Assembly (NCBI RefSeq): GCF_001635455.1
Contig: NZ_LWEH01000013.1
Span: 1 to 64,000 of the forward strand
DNA length: 64,000 nt
Direction: 5' to 3'
Source of the DNA: Vibrio sp. HI00D65
GTDB taxonomy: Bacteria; Pseudomonadota; Gammaproteobacteria; Enterobacterales; Vibrionaceae
Positions 17,657-25,480 of the stretch are shown piece by piece (position 1 is the first letter of the stretch; every line of letters starts with the position of its first letter). The notes below the pieces were generated by a model that saw only the letters and a program-made list of their open reading frames with translations, searched no databases and was not told where the DNA came from. The position numbers and the translations under genes are program-made.

Positions 17657-17688
17657 ATATAAGATTTATATTTTATACTAAGCCAAAT

Positions 17689-17714
17689 CAGCCATCTTTG
17701 ACGGCTGCTTTTTG
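17689..17714 (+). terminator. Terminator after the FMN reductase gene
   Basis: CAGCC and GGCTG pair around a nine-base loop and are followed by CTTTTTG. Confidence 0.65.
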
Positions 17715-17759
17715 TTTCAGGTAAAGATGTTTCACGTGTTGTCAACGTAATTTAGTCAA

Positions 17760-17793
17760 TATAGCTAAACTTAAGGTTAACTTTAGCTATAAT
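17760..17793 (+). promoter_or_regulatory. Perfect 32-bp dyad over a promoter of soxR
   Basis: TATAGCTAAA (17760-17769) and TTTAGCTATA (17782-17791) are exact inverted copies around a 12-base centre, CTTAAGGTTAAC. The right arm overlaps a -10 box TATAAT (17788-17793). The centre resembles the SoxR core with an extra base. A likely use is control of soxR transcription, by SoxR itself or another dimeric regulator. Confidence 0.6.
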
Positions 17794-17844
17794 CCAAAAC
17801 GGATTTGAACCTATCATCAATACATTCAGGGAAAGTAAACAGAC

Positions 17845-18285
17845 ATGAAAAACATCGTGTATTTAACGATTGGTCAACTCTCGGAGCGCAGTGGTGTCGC
17901 ACCCTCGGCTCTGCGTTTTTATGAAACCAAAGGATTGATTGCCTCAATACGTACCAATGGTAACCAGCGCCGTTATCAATCTGCGATGCTACGTCGAATT
18001 GCGCTGATTCAAGTCGCCCAGTCAATAGGGTTTACGCTTGAAGCGATCACTGAAGAGCTGTCTAGTTTGCCGATGAACCACACCGCAACCAAGCGCGATT
18101 GGGAGCGAGTGGCAAAGAAATGGCAAGGGCAACTCGACAGTAAGATGGCACAGATCCGTTCATTACAAGAAAACCTCACAGGCTGTATTGGCTGTGGCTG
18201 TCTGAGCATGCAGAAGTGCCATCTATTAAACCCAGAAGATATTCTGTATGACCAAGGGCAGGGGGCTCAGCGTATCGTTGACTAG
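17845..18285 (+). CDS. soxR: Redox-sensitive MerR-family activator SoxR
   Basis: This 146-residue protein has an N-terminal MerR helix-turn-helix (TIGQLSERSGVAPSALRFYE) and a dimerisation helix. The [2Fe-2S] cluster site diagnostic of SoxR is present: C114, C117, C119 and C125 in the spacing C-x2-C-x-C-x5-C. Oxidation of the cluster by redox-cycling drugs or nitric oxide turns on its target promoters. No soxS gene is next to it. The visible target is the FMN reductase upstream, as in many bacteria where SoxR controls a few genes directly. Confidence 0.95.
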   Translation: MKNIVYLTIGQLSERSGVAPSALRFYETKGLIASIRTNGNQRRYQSAMLRRIALIQVAQSIGFTLEAITEELSSLPMNHTATKRDWERVAKKWQGQLDSKMAQIRSLQENLTGCIGCGCLSMQKCHLLNPEDILYDQGQGAQRIVD

Positions 18286-18303
18286 ATTGGTTTTCGGATT
18301 TAG

Positions 18304-18543
18304 CTAAAGCTGATCGAATCCAATGCATTCAATACTATTGTCAGAGAGCCATTGTTGTAAGGTTGGACTTGTCAATAAGGTGTATTCTTCTACTCGCTTA
18401 GTGAGATAGCTAGATAGTGATCTCAGTTCGTCACTGGTAAAAAGCGCGGGATGGCACATTAATTCGACCGTGCCGTTGGGCGTCATGGCTTTGTGGCTCA
18501 ACAGCAAATCTTGCTTCAGTTTTTTGCTCAGTGGATAAAGCAA
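18304..18543 (-). pseudogene. C-terminal remnant of a YdjC/ChbG-like carbohydrate deacetylase
   Basis: The frame encodes 79 residues including GTVELMCHPALF, then SSYLTKRVEEYTLLTSPTLQQWL and IECIGFDQL. This matches the end of YdjC-family deacetylases, where a conserved E-L-M-x-H-P is followed by an R-x-x-E-x-x-x-L-T-S-P helix. Family members are about 250 residues, so some two thirds is missing. The frame is closed by a stop a few codons upstream at 18565-18567. It is the first of five gene remnants in a row. Confidence 0.55.
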
Positions 18544-18626
18544 AAACTGTAGTTAGGGAGCGCCTAGACAAATGAGGTTGAAGGGACTATTTTCGGAAGT
18601 TCTTTCACTCAAATAAGAGGTTAGTT

Positions 18627-18922
18627 GTGTTTAGCCATGTTTTTCTTGGTACCAAAGATGTTGAGCGCGCGAAGTCTTTCTAAGATCCAATTATGAAGGT
18701 GCTTGGTTTCAGCGAAGGCTCTGGTATAACGGTTGGCTTTTTGGCTTTTTGGCTTTTTCGCCAGAAGCGGTGGATGAGTGGTATCGCGTTGGTGAAGAAA
18801 ATGGCGGTACGAGTATTGAAAACGGGCCAGGTGAGAGAGGTTCAGATGAGCGCTGACTTTACATGGCGTATTTGCGTGGTCCTGATGGAAACAAGATCTG
18901 TGCAACTTACTTTGTATCGTAG
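18627..18922 (+). pseudogene. Broken VOC/glyoxalase-family protein
   Basis: A GTG at 18627 with AAGAGG upstream opens FSHVFLGTKDVERAKSF. A TAA follows where a Tyr is expected, then DPIMKVLGFSEG. The central part is missing and replaced by three tandem GGCTTTTT units (18735-18758). After that the frame shifts to PEAVDEWYRVGEENGG, is hit by a TGA at 18853-18855, and resumes as LYMAYLRGPDGNKICATYFVS before a TAG. Both ends clearly belong to a VOC dioxygenase/glyoxalase-like protein, so the gene has lost its middle and gained two stops. Confidence 0.75.
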
Positions 18923-19018
18923 CTCACGATATGCCGCAGTTCGTTTATACCACAGTGACGTATAATTAAGTCACCTTAGTGGTTCAAACCAAATAGACTA
19001 CTGCGAAGGATTGGCGAG

Positions 19019-19450
19019 GTGACGTCAAACGAACTGTTTTATGAGAGCTTCGAGCGTTGCCGGATTGATCAAGCATTTTTGGAGTCATTCTTGACCGACT
19101 TTGGCCAACACAATCCTAGGTTTTCAGAACGCTTTGAGAAAGTAGGATTGGAGCAACAAACTAAGATGCTCAAGGCTTCCATCACCCTCATTTATAATTC
19201 AGCTGGGTTGCCCAGTGTGCGCAATTCCGTAAAACGACTCGGAAAACAGCACAAAGATTTAGGAATGGATATCTCTGAGTAAGAGCTCAATGAGTGGTCT
19301 AAATCGTTGCTCAACACGGTCGAGAAATACGATCCTCACTACAATGATCAAGTCGAACAAGCATGGACGGAAACTCTCTATGTCGGTCTTAAAATCATGA
19401 AGAAAGAGTGCGTGGTTCCAAGATCTGTAAACAGGCAGATTCTTAATTAG
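19019..19450 (+). pseudogene. Bacterial globin gene interrupted by one stop codon
   Basis: A GTG start with GAAGGA upstream opens a 143-codon frame broken only by TAA at 19280-19282. Before the stop are SNELFYESFERC and LGKQHKDLGMDI, the latter with a candidate proximal haem histidine. After it, in the same frame, come ELNEWSKSLLNTVEKYDP and QAWTETLYVGLKIMKKE, the last helices of a globin fold. The pattern matches single-domain bacterial globins of about 140-150 residues. The stop falls before the last two helices, so the truncated product is unlikely to bind haem well. A small repeat, GTGAC-N10-GTCAC with TATAAT inside, lies at 18955-18974 and may be its old promoter. Confidence 0.7.
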
Positions 19451-19515
19451 TTATTCTCTGTTTTGCCTATTCGCTATTTAAAAATGGCAAGAGCGCAGAA
19501 AGGATGATTTTGTAA

Positions 19516-19549
19516 GGTAAGCCTAACGCTATTAGGCTTACCTTTTTTA
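19516..19549 (+). terminator. Strong terminator after the globin remnant
   Basis: GGTAAGCCTAA and TTAGGCTTACC form a perfect eleven-pair stem around a five-base loop, followed by TTTTTTATT. Confidence 0.9.
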
Positions 19550-19557
19550 TTATTTGA

Positions 19558-19842
19558 CTAGAATTGAGCAGCCCAACCGATTAAGAAACCTTGCGATGCT
19601 GTGTCATATTCAAAAGTCCCTTTGTTTTCGTAGTCCACCTAAGTCGATTTATAAGCGAGATTTAAGTCAGACCAATCATTAATCTGGTAGAGAGCGCAAG
19701 TTAGTAGCGATGAAGTAAAGTCGGTATCACTGCCAAGCCCTGCATCAATAGTTGCGTGAAACTTCCAACCTGGATTGATCTGCGTTATCCATCTCGCAAC
19801 TATATGATAGTCAATCCAACCATTTAACTTGCGACGCAACCC
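19558..19842 (-). pseudogene. C-terminal remnant of an outer-membrane beta-barrel protein
   Basis: The frame encodes alternating, aromatic-rich sequence of barrel type: WIDYHIVARWITQINPGW, YQINDWSDLNLAYKST. An in-frame TAG follows, then VDYENKGTFEYDTASQGFLI and the classical terminal strand GWAAQF ending in Phe. A terminal Phe after a strand is the BAM recognition signal of outer-membrane proteins. The 5' part is missing (a stop lies at 19843-19845), and the TAG breaks what is left. Confidence 0.6.
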
Positions 19843-19848
19843 TTATGA

Positions 19849-20013
19849 GTGAGCAGCGGAAGAGTCAGGCATGTACTTGAAGTGGATGGGGCAGAAGATG
19901 TAGCACTCGGCCCTTTTCAAGCAGCTGTGCAACAACACCTAGCCACCTTCAAAGAGTGGCCACCTAAAACGCCAGAAATTCAGCCAGACAATACCGGTGG
20001 AGTGGACAACTAG
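19849..20013 (+). pseudogene. C-terminal tail of an unidentified gene, possibly a sulfatase
   Basis: A frame without a start runs to TAG at 20011-20013 and encodes VDGAEDVALGPFQAAVQQ, then HLATFKEWPPKTPEIQP. The H-L-x-T-F-K-E-x-P-P pattern resembles the tail of some arylsulfatases, but this rests on recall of the pattern only. It abuts the barrel remnant on the opposite strand, so a deletion joint probably lies near 19842-19849. The terminator at 20029 follows it. Confidence 0.35.
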
Positions 20014-20028
20014 TTAAACAGCATAATA

Positions 20029-20057
20029 AAAATCCCGCTTGTATGAGCGGGATTTTT
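20029..20057. terminator. Bidirectional terminator between the graveyard and lacI-type gene
   Basis: AAAATCCCGCT and AGCGGGATTTTT pair around a short loop. T-runs are present in both directions, so it can serve the plus-strand remnant and the minus-strand regulator gene. Confidence 0.85.
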
Positions 20058-20082
20058 GTTGGAATGCATCTTTCAGTCGGTA

Positions 20083-21108
20083 TTACTTGAGCGTTGTTTT
20101 TCTCTCAATAAACTTCACTGGAACCATCAGTTTTACTAGGCTAGTATCTTGGTCTTGAATCTGACTCACCACAATTTTCACGGATTCACGAGCAAGGCGT
20201 TTGAAATCCTGTTTGAATGTCGTGAGCTGGTAGTTAAGCCACTGCGTTTGCGGAATATCATCGAAGCCAATGACTTGAAGATCTTCAGGAATACGTAGGT
20301 TGAACTCCAATCGAGCTATGTCCATCACTGCCATCGCCAAGTTATCTGTTGCGCAGAATATCGCTTCTGGCTTTGATGACTCTGAGAACATAGCGCGAAT
20401 AGTATCTAGTGCATCAAGATAGTCGTAATCGGCCTCGATAACGCGAGCTTGCTTGCCTGTTAGATCTTCGAACTCTGAGCAGAAACCAGCTTCACGTTCA
20501 CCGTTGGTATAAGTCGGTACATTACCGGTTAGGTAAATGGCTGATTTTACCCCTACATTATGAAAGTACTGAGCGGCAACTTGGCCTGCTGCGTAGTTAT
20601 CGCTGACGACATGGCTACTCTTCGTGCCTTCCACCACACGAGCGTACTGAACAATCGGGATGTCGAACTCTTTGCATTCTTCATACAGTGATTTGTTGAA
20701 CGTAGCGGAGGCTGCAATCACACCATCAACACGATATTGGAAGATGTTAGGAATCGAATGGTTGTCATTTGCATCCACTTGCCACGGAATAAGCACCGCT
20801 GAATACCCTTGCTTTTGTAACTCAGTAGAAATGAGTTGTAGGGTTTTCATGTGAATAGGGTAGTCAGCGTCTGGGAAGACCAAACCAATTAACTTAGATT
20901 CATTGGTAGTTAGACTTCGCGCAAACGCATTAGGGCGATAGTTGAGGGCTTTAGCGGCTTCGAATACTTTTAGCTTAGTCTTTTCTGAAACCGAACTACC
21001 CGGAACAAATACACGAGAAACGGTGGATTGAGAAACGCCAGCCAGTTTAGCGACATCTTTTGAAGTGACAGTTGTTTTTGACGCAGAGGCGTTTTTGGGA
21101 GAGTTCAT
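20083..21108 (-). CDS. LacI-family transcriptional regulator
   Basis: This 341-residue repressor has an N-terminal LacI helix-turn-helix (TSKDVAKLAGVSQSTVSRVF, residues 15-34) and hinge, followed by a periplasmic-binding-protein-like sensor domain. Landmarks in the sensor include LIGLVFPDADYPIHMKTLQL, VDGVIAASA, FCATDNLAMAVM and VIGFDDIPQTQWLNYQLTT. It lies downstream of a porin, a SnoaL-like protein and an MFS carrier on the same strand and probably controls them. Candidate operators sharing GGTACGYAYTCA lie upstream of this gene and in the divergent carrier/symporter promoter region. The effector is unknown, probably a sugar or sugar acid. Confidence 0.88.
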   Translation of the reverse strand: MNSPKNASASKTTVTSKDVAKLAGVSQSTVSRVFVPGSSVSEKTKLKVFEAAKALNYRPNAFARSLTTNESKLIGLVFPDADYPIHMKTLQLISTELQKQGYSAVLIPWQVDANDNHSIPNIFQYRVDGVIAASATFNKSLYEECKEFDIPIVQYARVVEGTKSSHVVSDNYAAGQVAAQYFHNVGVKSAIYLTGNVPTYTNGEREAGFCSEFEDLTGKQARVIEADYDYLDALDTIRAMFSESSKPEAIFCATDNLAMAVMDIARLEFNLRIPEDLQVIGFDDIPQTQWLNYQLTTFKQDFKRLARESVKIVVSQIQDQDTSLVKLMVPVKFIERKTTLK

Positions 21109-21149
21109 AGACCATGCTTTTTAACCAAGTAACAAACTAGAGAATACCA

Positions 21150-21171
21150 TAGGTAGGTACGTATTCAAAAA
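21150..21171. promoter_or_regulatory. Candidate LacI-type operator upstream of the lacI-family gene
   Basis: The core GGTACGTATTCA (21156-21167) matches the core GGTACGCACTCA, read on the minus strand, of the palindrome at 25276-25297. It lies about 45 bases before the regulator's start codon, suggesting autoregulation. It is less symmetric than the other site. Confidence 0.45.
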
Positions 21172-21328
21172 GTCTATGCGTTAGAGTGGTATGAAAAATA
21201 AGGGCTAATTGACGTTGTTGGGTATTATACTGGGTATAACCCAAAAGCTCTGCGTATATAGAATAGATATAGGCAGAGCTTCATTAAGTATTGATTGAGT
21301 CGCGTTAATTTAATGCTTTAATTAGCGA

Positions 21329-22405
21329 TTAAAAGTAGTAACGAATACCCGCAGCAAACTGGTCATCACTGTTTTCGTAGTGATTGCCCACTGCTTTGTC
21401 GTTGCCATTATCGAACTGGTATTCCGTCCATACTAAGAACTTGTTCTTCTTAAAGTGGTACTCAAGACCAGGGATAAACAACTGACGCTCGTAGCCGTTC
21501 GCATTGTCGTCTGTATCTGTTAAGTAGTTAACGTTAAAGGTTGGGCGAAGGCCGTTTTCAAAGTGGTAGTAAGTGAAGAATTCAGCACCGCGGTGGTCGT
21601 AGAATTCTGCCTTGCTGGTGGTTTCCCAGTTCGAACCTTGGCTGTAAGTGAAACCAACAAATAATCCGTTATTGGTGTAGTTCACACCCAATAGACCAAT
21701 ACGCTGTGTATCACCATCTTTGATGTTTTGAACGCCTGCGTCGACATCGTCAAATTCATTCTGGTGGTAAGCTAGACCAATGGTTAGGCCATCTATAACC
21801 GTGTACAGCGTTGATGCACCCATACCGTTTTTCAGTGTTGCTGTTTTACCATCAGCTAAGCCAACATCTTCGCGAGTGGTTTGGTAAGTGAAGCCGTATT
21901 TCCAGTTGTTGTTGATGTTGTTGCGGTAAGTAATTGAGTTTTCCGCTCGGCCTGTACCAGAAGCGATGCCCCAGTCAGACAGGTTGTAGTAGCCAGAACC
22001 ACGTGAACCAAATACACGGCCCATATCGGTAAACCAAGCGACATCGTAGAAGGTAGACCACTGCTTAGTACCAGCTGCAATCTTGCCGTACTTATCGTGC
22101 TCTACGCCAGCGTATAGAAGTCGGTCGTAAATATTGTCGCCGTTAGCACCAGAGTTGTAACCCCATTCGGCGTGGCCAAAGCCAGTCCAACCGTTATCTA
22201 AGCCCATTTGACCTTTTAGGCCAAAACGAGAGCTACCGCTGTTCCATTCGCCATTATGATCACCGCCCTTATCATGGTAACGAACGTCAAAACGACCATC
22301 TAGTGTTAGGCTATCGCCCGCGTCATTGGTAAAAGTGTGTGCAGCAAAAGCTGAACCTGAAGTCAGTGCTGTCAGGATCATTGCAGAAAGAATCGACTTT
22401 TTCAT
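21329..22405 (-). CDS. Outer-membrane porin
   Basis: This 358-residue protein has a Sec signal peptide (ending SGSAFA-A) and a mature barrel of alternating residues ending in GIRYYF, the terminal-Phe signal for outer-membrane insertion. The N-terminus, DSLTLDGRFDVRYHDKGG, and SRFGLKGQMGLDNGWTGF are typical of Gram-negative general/diffusion porins. It has its own 288-base upstream region. Its place between a LacI regulator and a carrier suggests a channel for the locus substrate rather than the main housekeeping porin. Confidence 0.87.
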   Translation of the reverse strand: MKKSILSAMILTALTSGSAFAAHTFTNDAGDSLTLDGRFDVRYHDKGGDHNGEWNSGSSRFGLKGQMGLDNGWTGFGHAEWGYNSGANGDNIYDRLLYAGVEHDKYGKIAAGTKQWSTFYDVAWFTDMGRVFGSRGSGYYNLSDWGIASGTGRAENSITYRNNINNNWKYGFTYQTTREDVGLADGKTATLKNGMGASTLYTVIDGLTIGLAYHQNEFDDVDAGVQNIKDGDTQRIGLLGVNYTNNGLFVGFTYSQGSNWETTSKAEFYDHRGAEFFTYYHFENGLRPTFNVNYLTDTDDNANGYERQLFIPGLEYHFKKNKFLVWTEYQFDNGNDKAVGNHYENSDDQFAAGIRYYF

Positions 22406-22616
22406 TGTAATTCTCTTTATTCAGGCCGTAGAAAGCCACCGTGCTTTCAAGCCCGTTATATTCGTAATGGTTTGGCAGGGTGTGCCCATCCGTGAGGCAC
22501 AAGTTGATAATCTTGGGTGGAGCTTGTTTTCTTAGGTAGATCCAAGTGTTTTGATAGATCTACTTCTCTTTGTTTGGTCTACTTTACTTAGTGAGATAAG
22601 TAGATTTGTAGCAAGT

Positions 22617-22644
22617 TGCCGAGGGCGAGAAGGAGCCCTCGGCA
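22617..22644. repeat. Strong intergenic hairpin between SnoaL-like and porin genes
   Basis: TGCCGAGGGC and GCCCTCGGCA are exact inverted copies around an eight-base loop. No T-run follows on either strand, so an mRNA-stabilising or processing hairpin fits better than a terminator. Nearby, TCTACTT and AAGTAGA form a weaker repeat around 22577-22604. Confidence 0.6.
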
Positions 22645-22693
22645 GTCATGTCCACCTAGCGTAGGTAAGAACTAAGCAGGTAATGAGGCAAGG

Positions 22694-23710
22694 TTACAGC
22701 GTTGGGTTCATGATAGTAGAAGTGCGTTCGAACACGTCTAGACCTTGCTGTTTCAACCAGTAAGGAAGGTCGATCAGTACCCAGTTCTCAGATAGCTTGT
22801 CGCCGTCACGGTAGTAAACGTCAACCACTTGCATGTCTGCGCGAACTTCGCCACCAGTCATACCTAGGAAGCCACCTGTTGGCGTGTTTGATAGGTTTGG
22901 CCAACCGAAGAAGCAAGAGAAGCTACCTTCAGCGAAGCGACAAACGTGACCGTTAAACTTCTTGTCTTTCAGGTTGTTACGGAAAGGAAGTTGGTGCTGC
23001 TTCTGGTAACGAGGAATGGTGTAAGATGCACCGATACCACAAGGACCGTACCAGATCATATCTTTGGACCAGCTCTTCTCTAGCACTTCTGGTGGGCAAC
23101 CCATAGCGCCGCTGTCGTTAAGTGCAGATAGGTCATCAACCATTTTGTTCACTAGGGCAAGCGTTGCTACGCCTTCTTCTGGTGCTGCATCTTCAAACAG
23201 TAGACCGTCGTGGTTACGTGGGCCAGGGTATACGAAGTGCTTACCTGTTGATGGTGGTAGTGGGTAGCAACCCGCTTGGTCCATCATGCCAAGTAGGTCT
23301 AGGAATAGACCTGTTTTAGTGATCTTACCGTCAACAACGCAGTTAAATTCTGCGTAGCGAACGTTCATGATTTTGCCAGTAGGGCGCATGCCTAGGTATT
23401 CAGCGTCGAATAGACCCATGAAGTGACCCATGCTCATTACCCAAATTTCATCATAATTGATTTCGTTGTTACCGCCGATGAAGATGTCTTGACGACGCTG
23501 CATGCGAGTCATTGATTTCATCATTGGAGCCCAGAATACGTCAGCTGCCGCTTGAGCGCCTTCTTGCTCACGGAATGGGTAAACACCGCGCCACAAGTAA
23601 TCTTCAGAAGTGTGTGCTTTTAGTACTTCAGCTACGTTCTCATGAGTTGCATTTTCTATTGCATCAAAGTACTCGCGAACAATGCGTTTAGCTTCTTGAT
23701 ATTTAGACAT
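22694..23710 (-). CDS. Tandem SnoaL/NTF2-like domain protein
   Basis: This 338-residue protein appears to have two related alpha+beta cone domains of the SnoaL-like type, roughly residues 5-150 and 190-330. Aromatic-rich strands include EDYLWRGVYPF in the first half and KDMIWYGPCGIGASYTIPRY in the second. SnoaL folds include polyketide cyclases and many small-molecule isomerases or hydrolases. No signal peptide is seen. It lies 127 bases after the MFS carrier on the same strand and probably acts on the imported compound in the cytoplasm. The reaction cannot be named from sequence. Confidence 0.7.
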   Translation of the reverse strand: MSKYQEAKRIVREYFDAIENATHENVAEVLKAHTSEDYLWRGVYPFREQEGAQAAADVFWAPMMKSMTRMQRRQDIFIGGNNEINYDEIWVMSMGHFMGLFDAEYLGMRPTGKIMNVRYAEFNCVVDGKITKTGLFLDLLGMMDQAGCYPLPPSTGKHFVYPGPRNHDGLLFEDAAPEEGVATLALVNKMVDDLSALNDSGAMGCPPEVLEKSWSKDMIWYGPCGIGASYTIPRYQKQHQLPFRNNLKDKKFNGHVCRFAEGSFSCFFGWPNLSNTPTGGFLGMTGGEVRADMQVVDVYYRDGDKLSENWVLIDLPYWLKQQGLDVFERTSTIMNPTL

Positions 23711-23837
23711 AATTCATTCTCTTTTTGTTGTCGAGTCAACATTCGGAACAGGACTCGATTTGGATTTTGTTACTGGCTGATTGCTCTGCCGGAATAGTGT
23801 TCATTCGCTGTCTTGAAAGGCCTTTAGCGAAAGGGAA

Positions 23838-25133
23838 TTAAGCCTTAGCTGATTCCGCTTTTTTGCTCTTGTCGAAGATGCCGCCTTTCAATGTTTCTGG
23901 TAGAGATAGCCACAGTAGACCTGCCACAATCCATACAATCGGTGAGCCCCACATTGCTGTTGCAAGGTCGCTGCGCTCTTGGATGAATACCAACACCATT
24001 GGTGCCCACATACCGATGATACGACCACCGTGGAATAGAGCTGCGCCGAAGCTACGTAGGTGAGCTGGGAACAGTTCTGAGAAGTAACCACCCCATACCG
24101 CTGAAGCTGAAAGACCGAAGTTGTAGATAAGACCCAGGATAGCAAGCATGTTTAGGCTGCCGATCATCACGTCGCTTGGAGCAACGAAGAATACCGATGC
24201 CATGATGCCCGCAAGGATGAAGCCGAATGCGTTAACCTTACGACCGTATTTGTCTGCAATCGCACCCCATACCCAAGCACCGAATAGAGAACCGAATGCC
24301 GAGATAGAGAAGATGATGCCGATAGTCGCGCCGTCGAATTGACGAACTTCTTTTAGGTACGTTGTCACGAAGCCTGAGAAGAACTGGTAACCGTAGAAGT
24401 TAAGACCTGCTAGTAGTAGACAAGTGATGGTTTGCTTGCGGTACGGTGCGCTAAGCATTTCGCTCCAAGAACCTTTTTTCGCAGGTGCATTTGATGCTTC
24501 AGCTTCTGCTTGATCTTCTTCACCGTAAGCGATCACTTTCTTGTCGCTCGGAAGAATAAAGATCATTAGTGCTGCCGCTGCTAGAGGAGGGATGCCACCA
24601 ACCCACATTAGGCTCTGCCACGGTGCGTCAATGCTAGAGATAAACGCTGCGTAAGCACCCATCGCCATTAGAGCTACCGAGAACATAGAAGAAGCGAATG
24701 CCGTTAATTTACCGCGAACCGTTGGCGTGAATAGGCCGATCATTAGGCTTACTGCTACTGTGAAGTAACCACCTAAAGAAATACCGATGATGAAACGCAT
24801 GGCTGCCCACATAGCGTAGTCAGTAAACATCATGTTGATGATCGTTGCGCCGCCGTTCAGTGCAGTGATGACAATAAGAGTCGATTTCTTACCAAAGTTT
24901 GATGCCACCCATGCACAGCTTAGGGCACCAATAAGCGCACCAACCGACTGCCATGTATAGAACTGAGCGGTATCCGCTAAGTTAATGCCATCATACGCAT
25001 CAACGATGTATGGGCGTACGTAGTCAATAATTACAAAGTTATAACAATAGAAAAAGTAGCCCACTAGAATTGCAAGATAAGCAGCTACCCTTTGAATCAT
25101 AGGAACTTCGCTCATGTGTTTTTTCGTAGTCAT
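23838..25133 (-). CDS. MFS transporter, sugar/organic-acid porter type
   Basis: This 431-residue protein has about twelve membrane segments. Family marks include GALSCAWVASNFGKKSTLI and WGAIADKYGRKVNAFGF (the loop 2-3 and 8-9 G-x-x-x-D-x-x-G-R-K type), with a cytoplasmic loop after segment 6 rich in Glu and Ala. It resembles the sugar- or aromatic-acid/proton symporters. It is the first gene of the minus-strand group, is divergent from the sodium symporter, and has a candidate LacI operator in its promoter region. The substrate is unknown. Confidence 0.82.
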   Translation of the reverse strand: MTTKKHMSEVPMIQRVAAYLAILVGYFFYCYNFVIIDYVRPYIVDAYDGINLADTAQFYTWQSVGALIGALSCAWVASNFGKKSTLIVITALNGGATIINMMFTDYAMWAAMRFIIGISLGGYFTVAVSLMIGLFTPTVRGKLTAFASSMFSVALMAMGAYAAFISSIDAPWQSLMWVGGIPPLAAAALMIFILPSDKKVIAYGEEDQAEAEASNAPAKKGSWSEMLSAPYRKQTITCLLLAGLNFYGYQFFSGFVTTYLKEVRQFDGATIGIIFSISAFGSLFGAWVWGAIADKYGRKVNAFGFILAGIMASVFFVAPSDVMIGSLNMLAILGLIYNFGLSASAVWGGYFSELFPAHLRSFGAALFHGGRIIGMWAPMVLVFIQERSDLATAMWGSPIVWIVAGLLWLSLPETLKGGIFDKSKKAESAKA

Positions 25134-25275
25134 GACCGATAAACCTTTATTTTATATAGAGTGTTTTTAGTTTTGATTACGGTGTAGTGGTTATTGGCTG
25201 TCACTACACAGTCTTCGTTTCGGGAGAGATAATAGATTTTTTGTGGTTATTAGAACCGTGATCAAAGTCAATTTT

Positions 25276-25297
25276 AAAATGAGTGCGTACCCATTTT
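25276..25297. promoter_or_regulatory. Candidate LacI-family operator (22-bp palindrome)
   Basis: AAAATGAGTGC and GTACCCATTTT are inverted copies with two mismatched pairs out of eleven, centred on CG. A CG centre is typical of LacI-family operators. The core is shared with the site upstream of the lacI-family gene at 21150. Confidence 0.6.
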
Positions 25298-25307
25298 GTG
25301 TATTTTG

Positions 25308-25331
25308 GTGATCTTGATCCCATTAGATCAC
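25308..25331. repeat. Inverted repeat GTGATCT-N10-AGATCAC
   Basis: There are exact seven-base arms at 25308-25314 and 25325-25331. The half-site resembles a CRP half-site, but the spacing is wider than CRP uses. It may be the site of another dimeric regulator. Confidence 0.5.
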
Positions 25332-25480
25332 GTTTTTGGCACTTTATGCATGTTTGAGTGATTATTCATCTATCTTAGTGACAATACTCACACTTACAGG
25401 AGGTTTTTGAGGGAGGTTAGCCAATTTTAAGTAATATTGGCTGCGAATAATTTGCGAAATATAATAAACGGAATCTACAA

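Larger units (their letters stand above)
25134..25480. promoter_or_regulatory. Divergent control region between MFS carrier and sodium symporter
   Basis: This is 347 bases without a gene. It holds a LacI-type palindrome at 25276-25297 and a second inverted repeat at 25308-25331, eleven bases apart. Together they suggest two regulators acting on a shared divergent promoter region. I did not pick out confident -35/-10 pairs. Confidence 0.6.

Noticed and set aside
18693..18965. 90-codon open frame on the plus strand
   Set aside because: It begins inside the VOC remnant and runs on through the frameshift into the wrong phase. The real coding signal switches frame near 18758.
19558..20013. Single fused gene covering the barrel remnant and the tail fragment
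   Set aside because: The two coding signals are on opposite strands and meet at stops near 19843-19848, so they are two separate remnants.
25308..25331. CRP site
   Set aside because: The half-sites GTGATCT/AGATCAC are ten bases apart. A CRP site would need TGTGA-N6-TCACA spacing.
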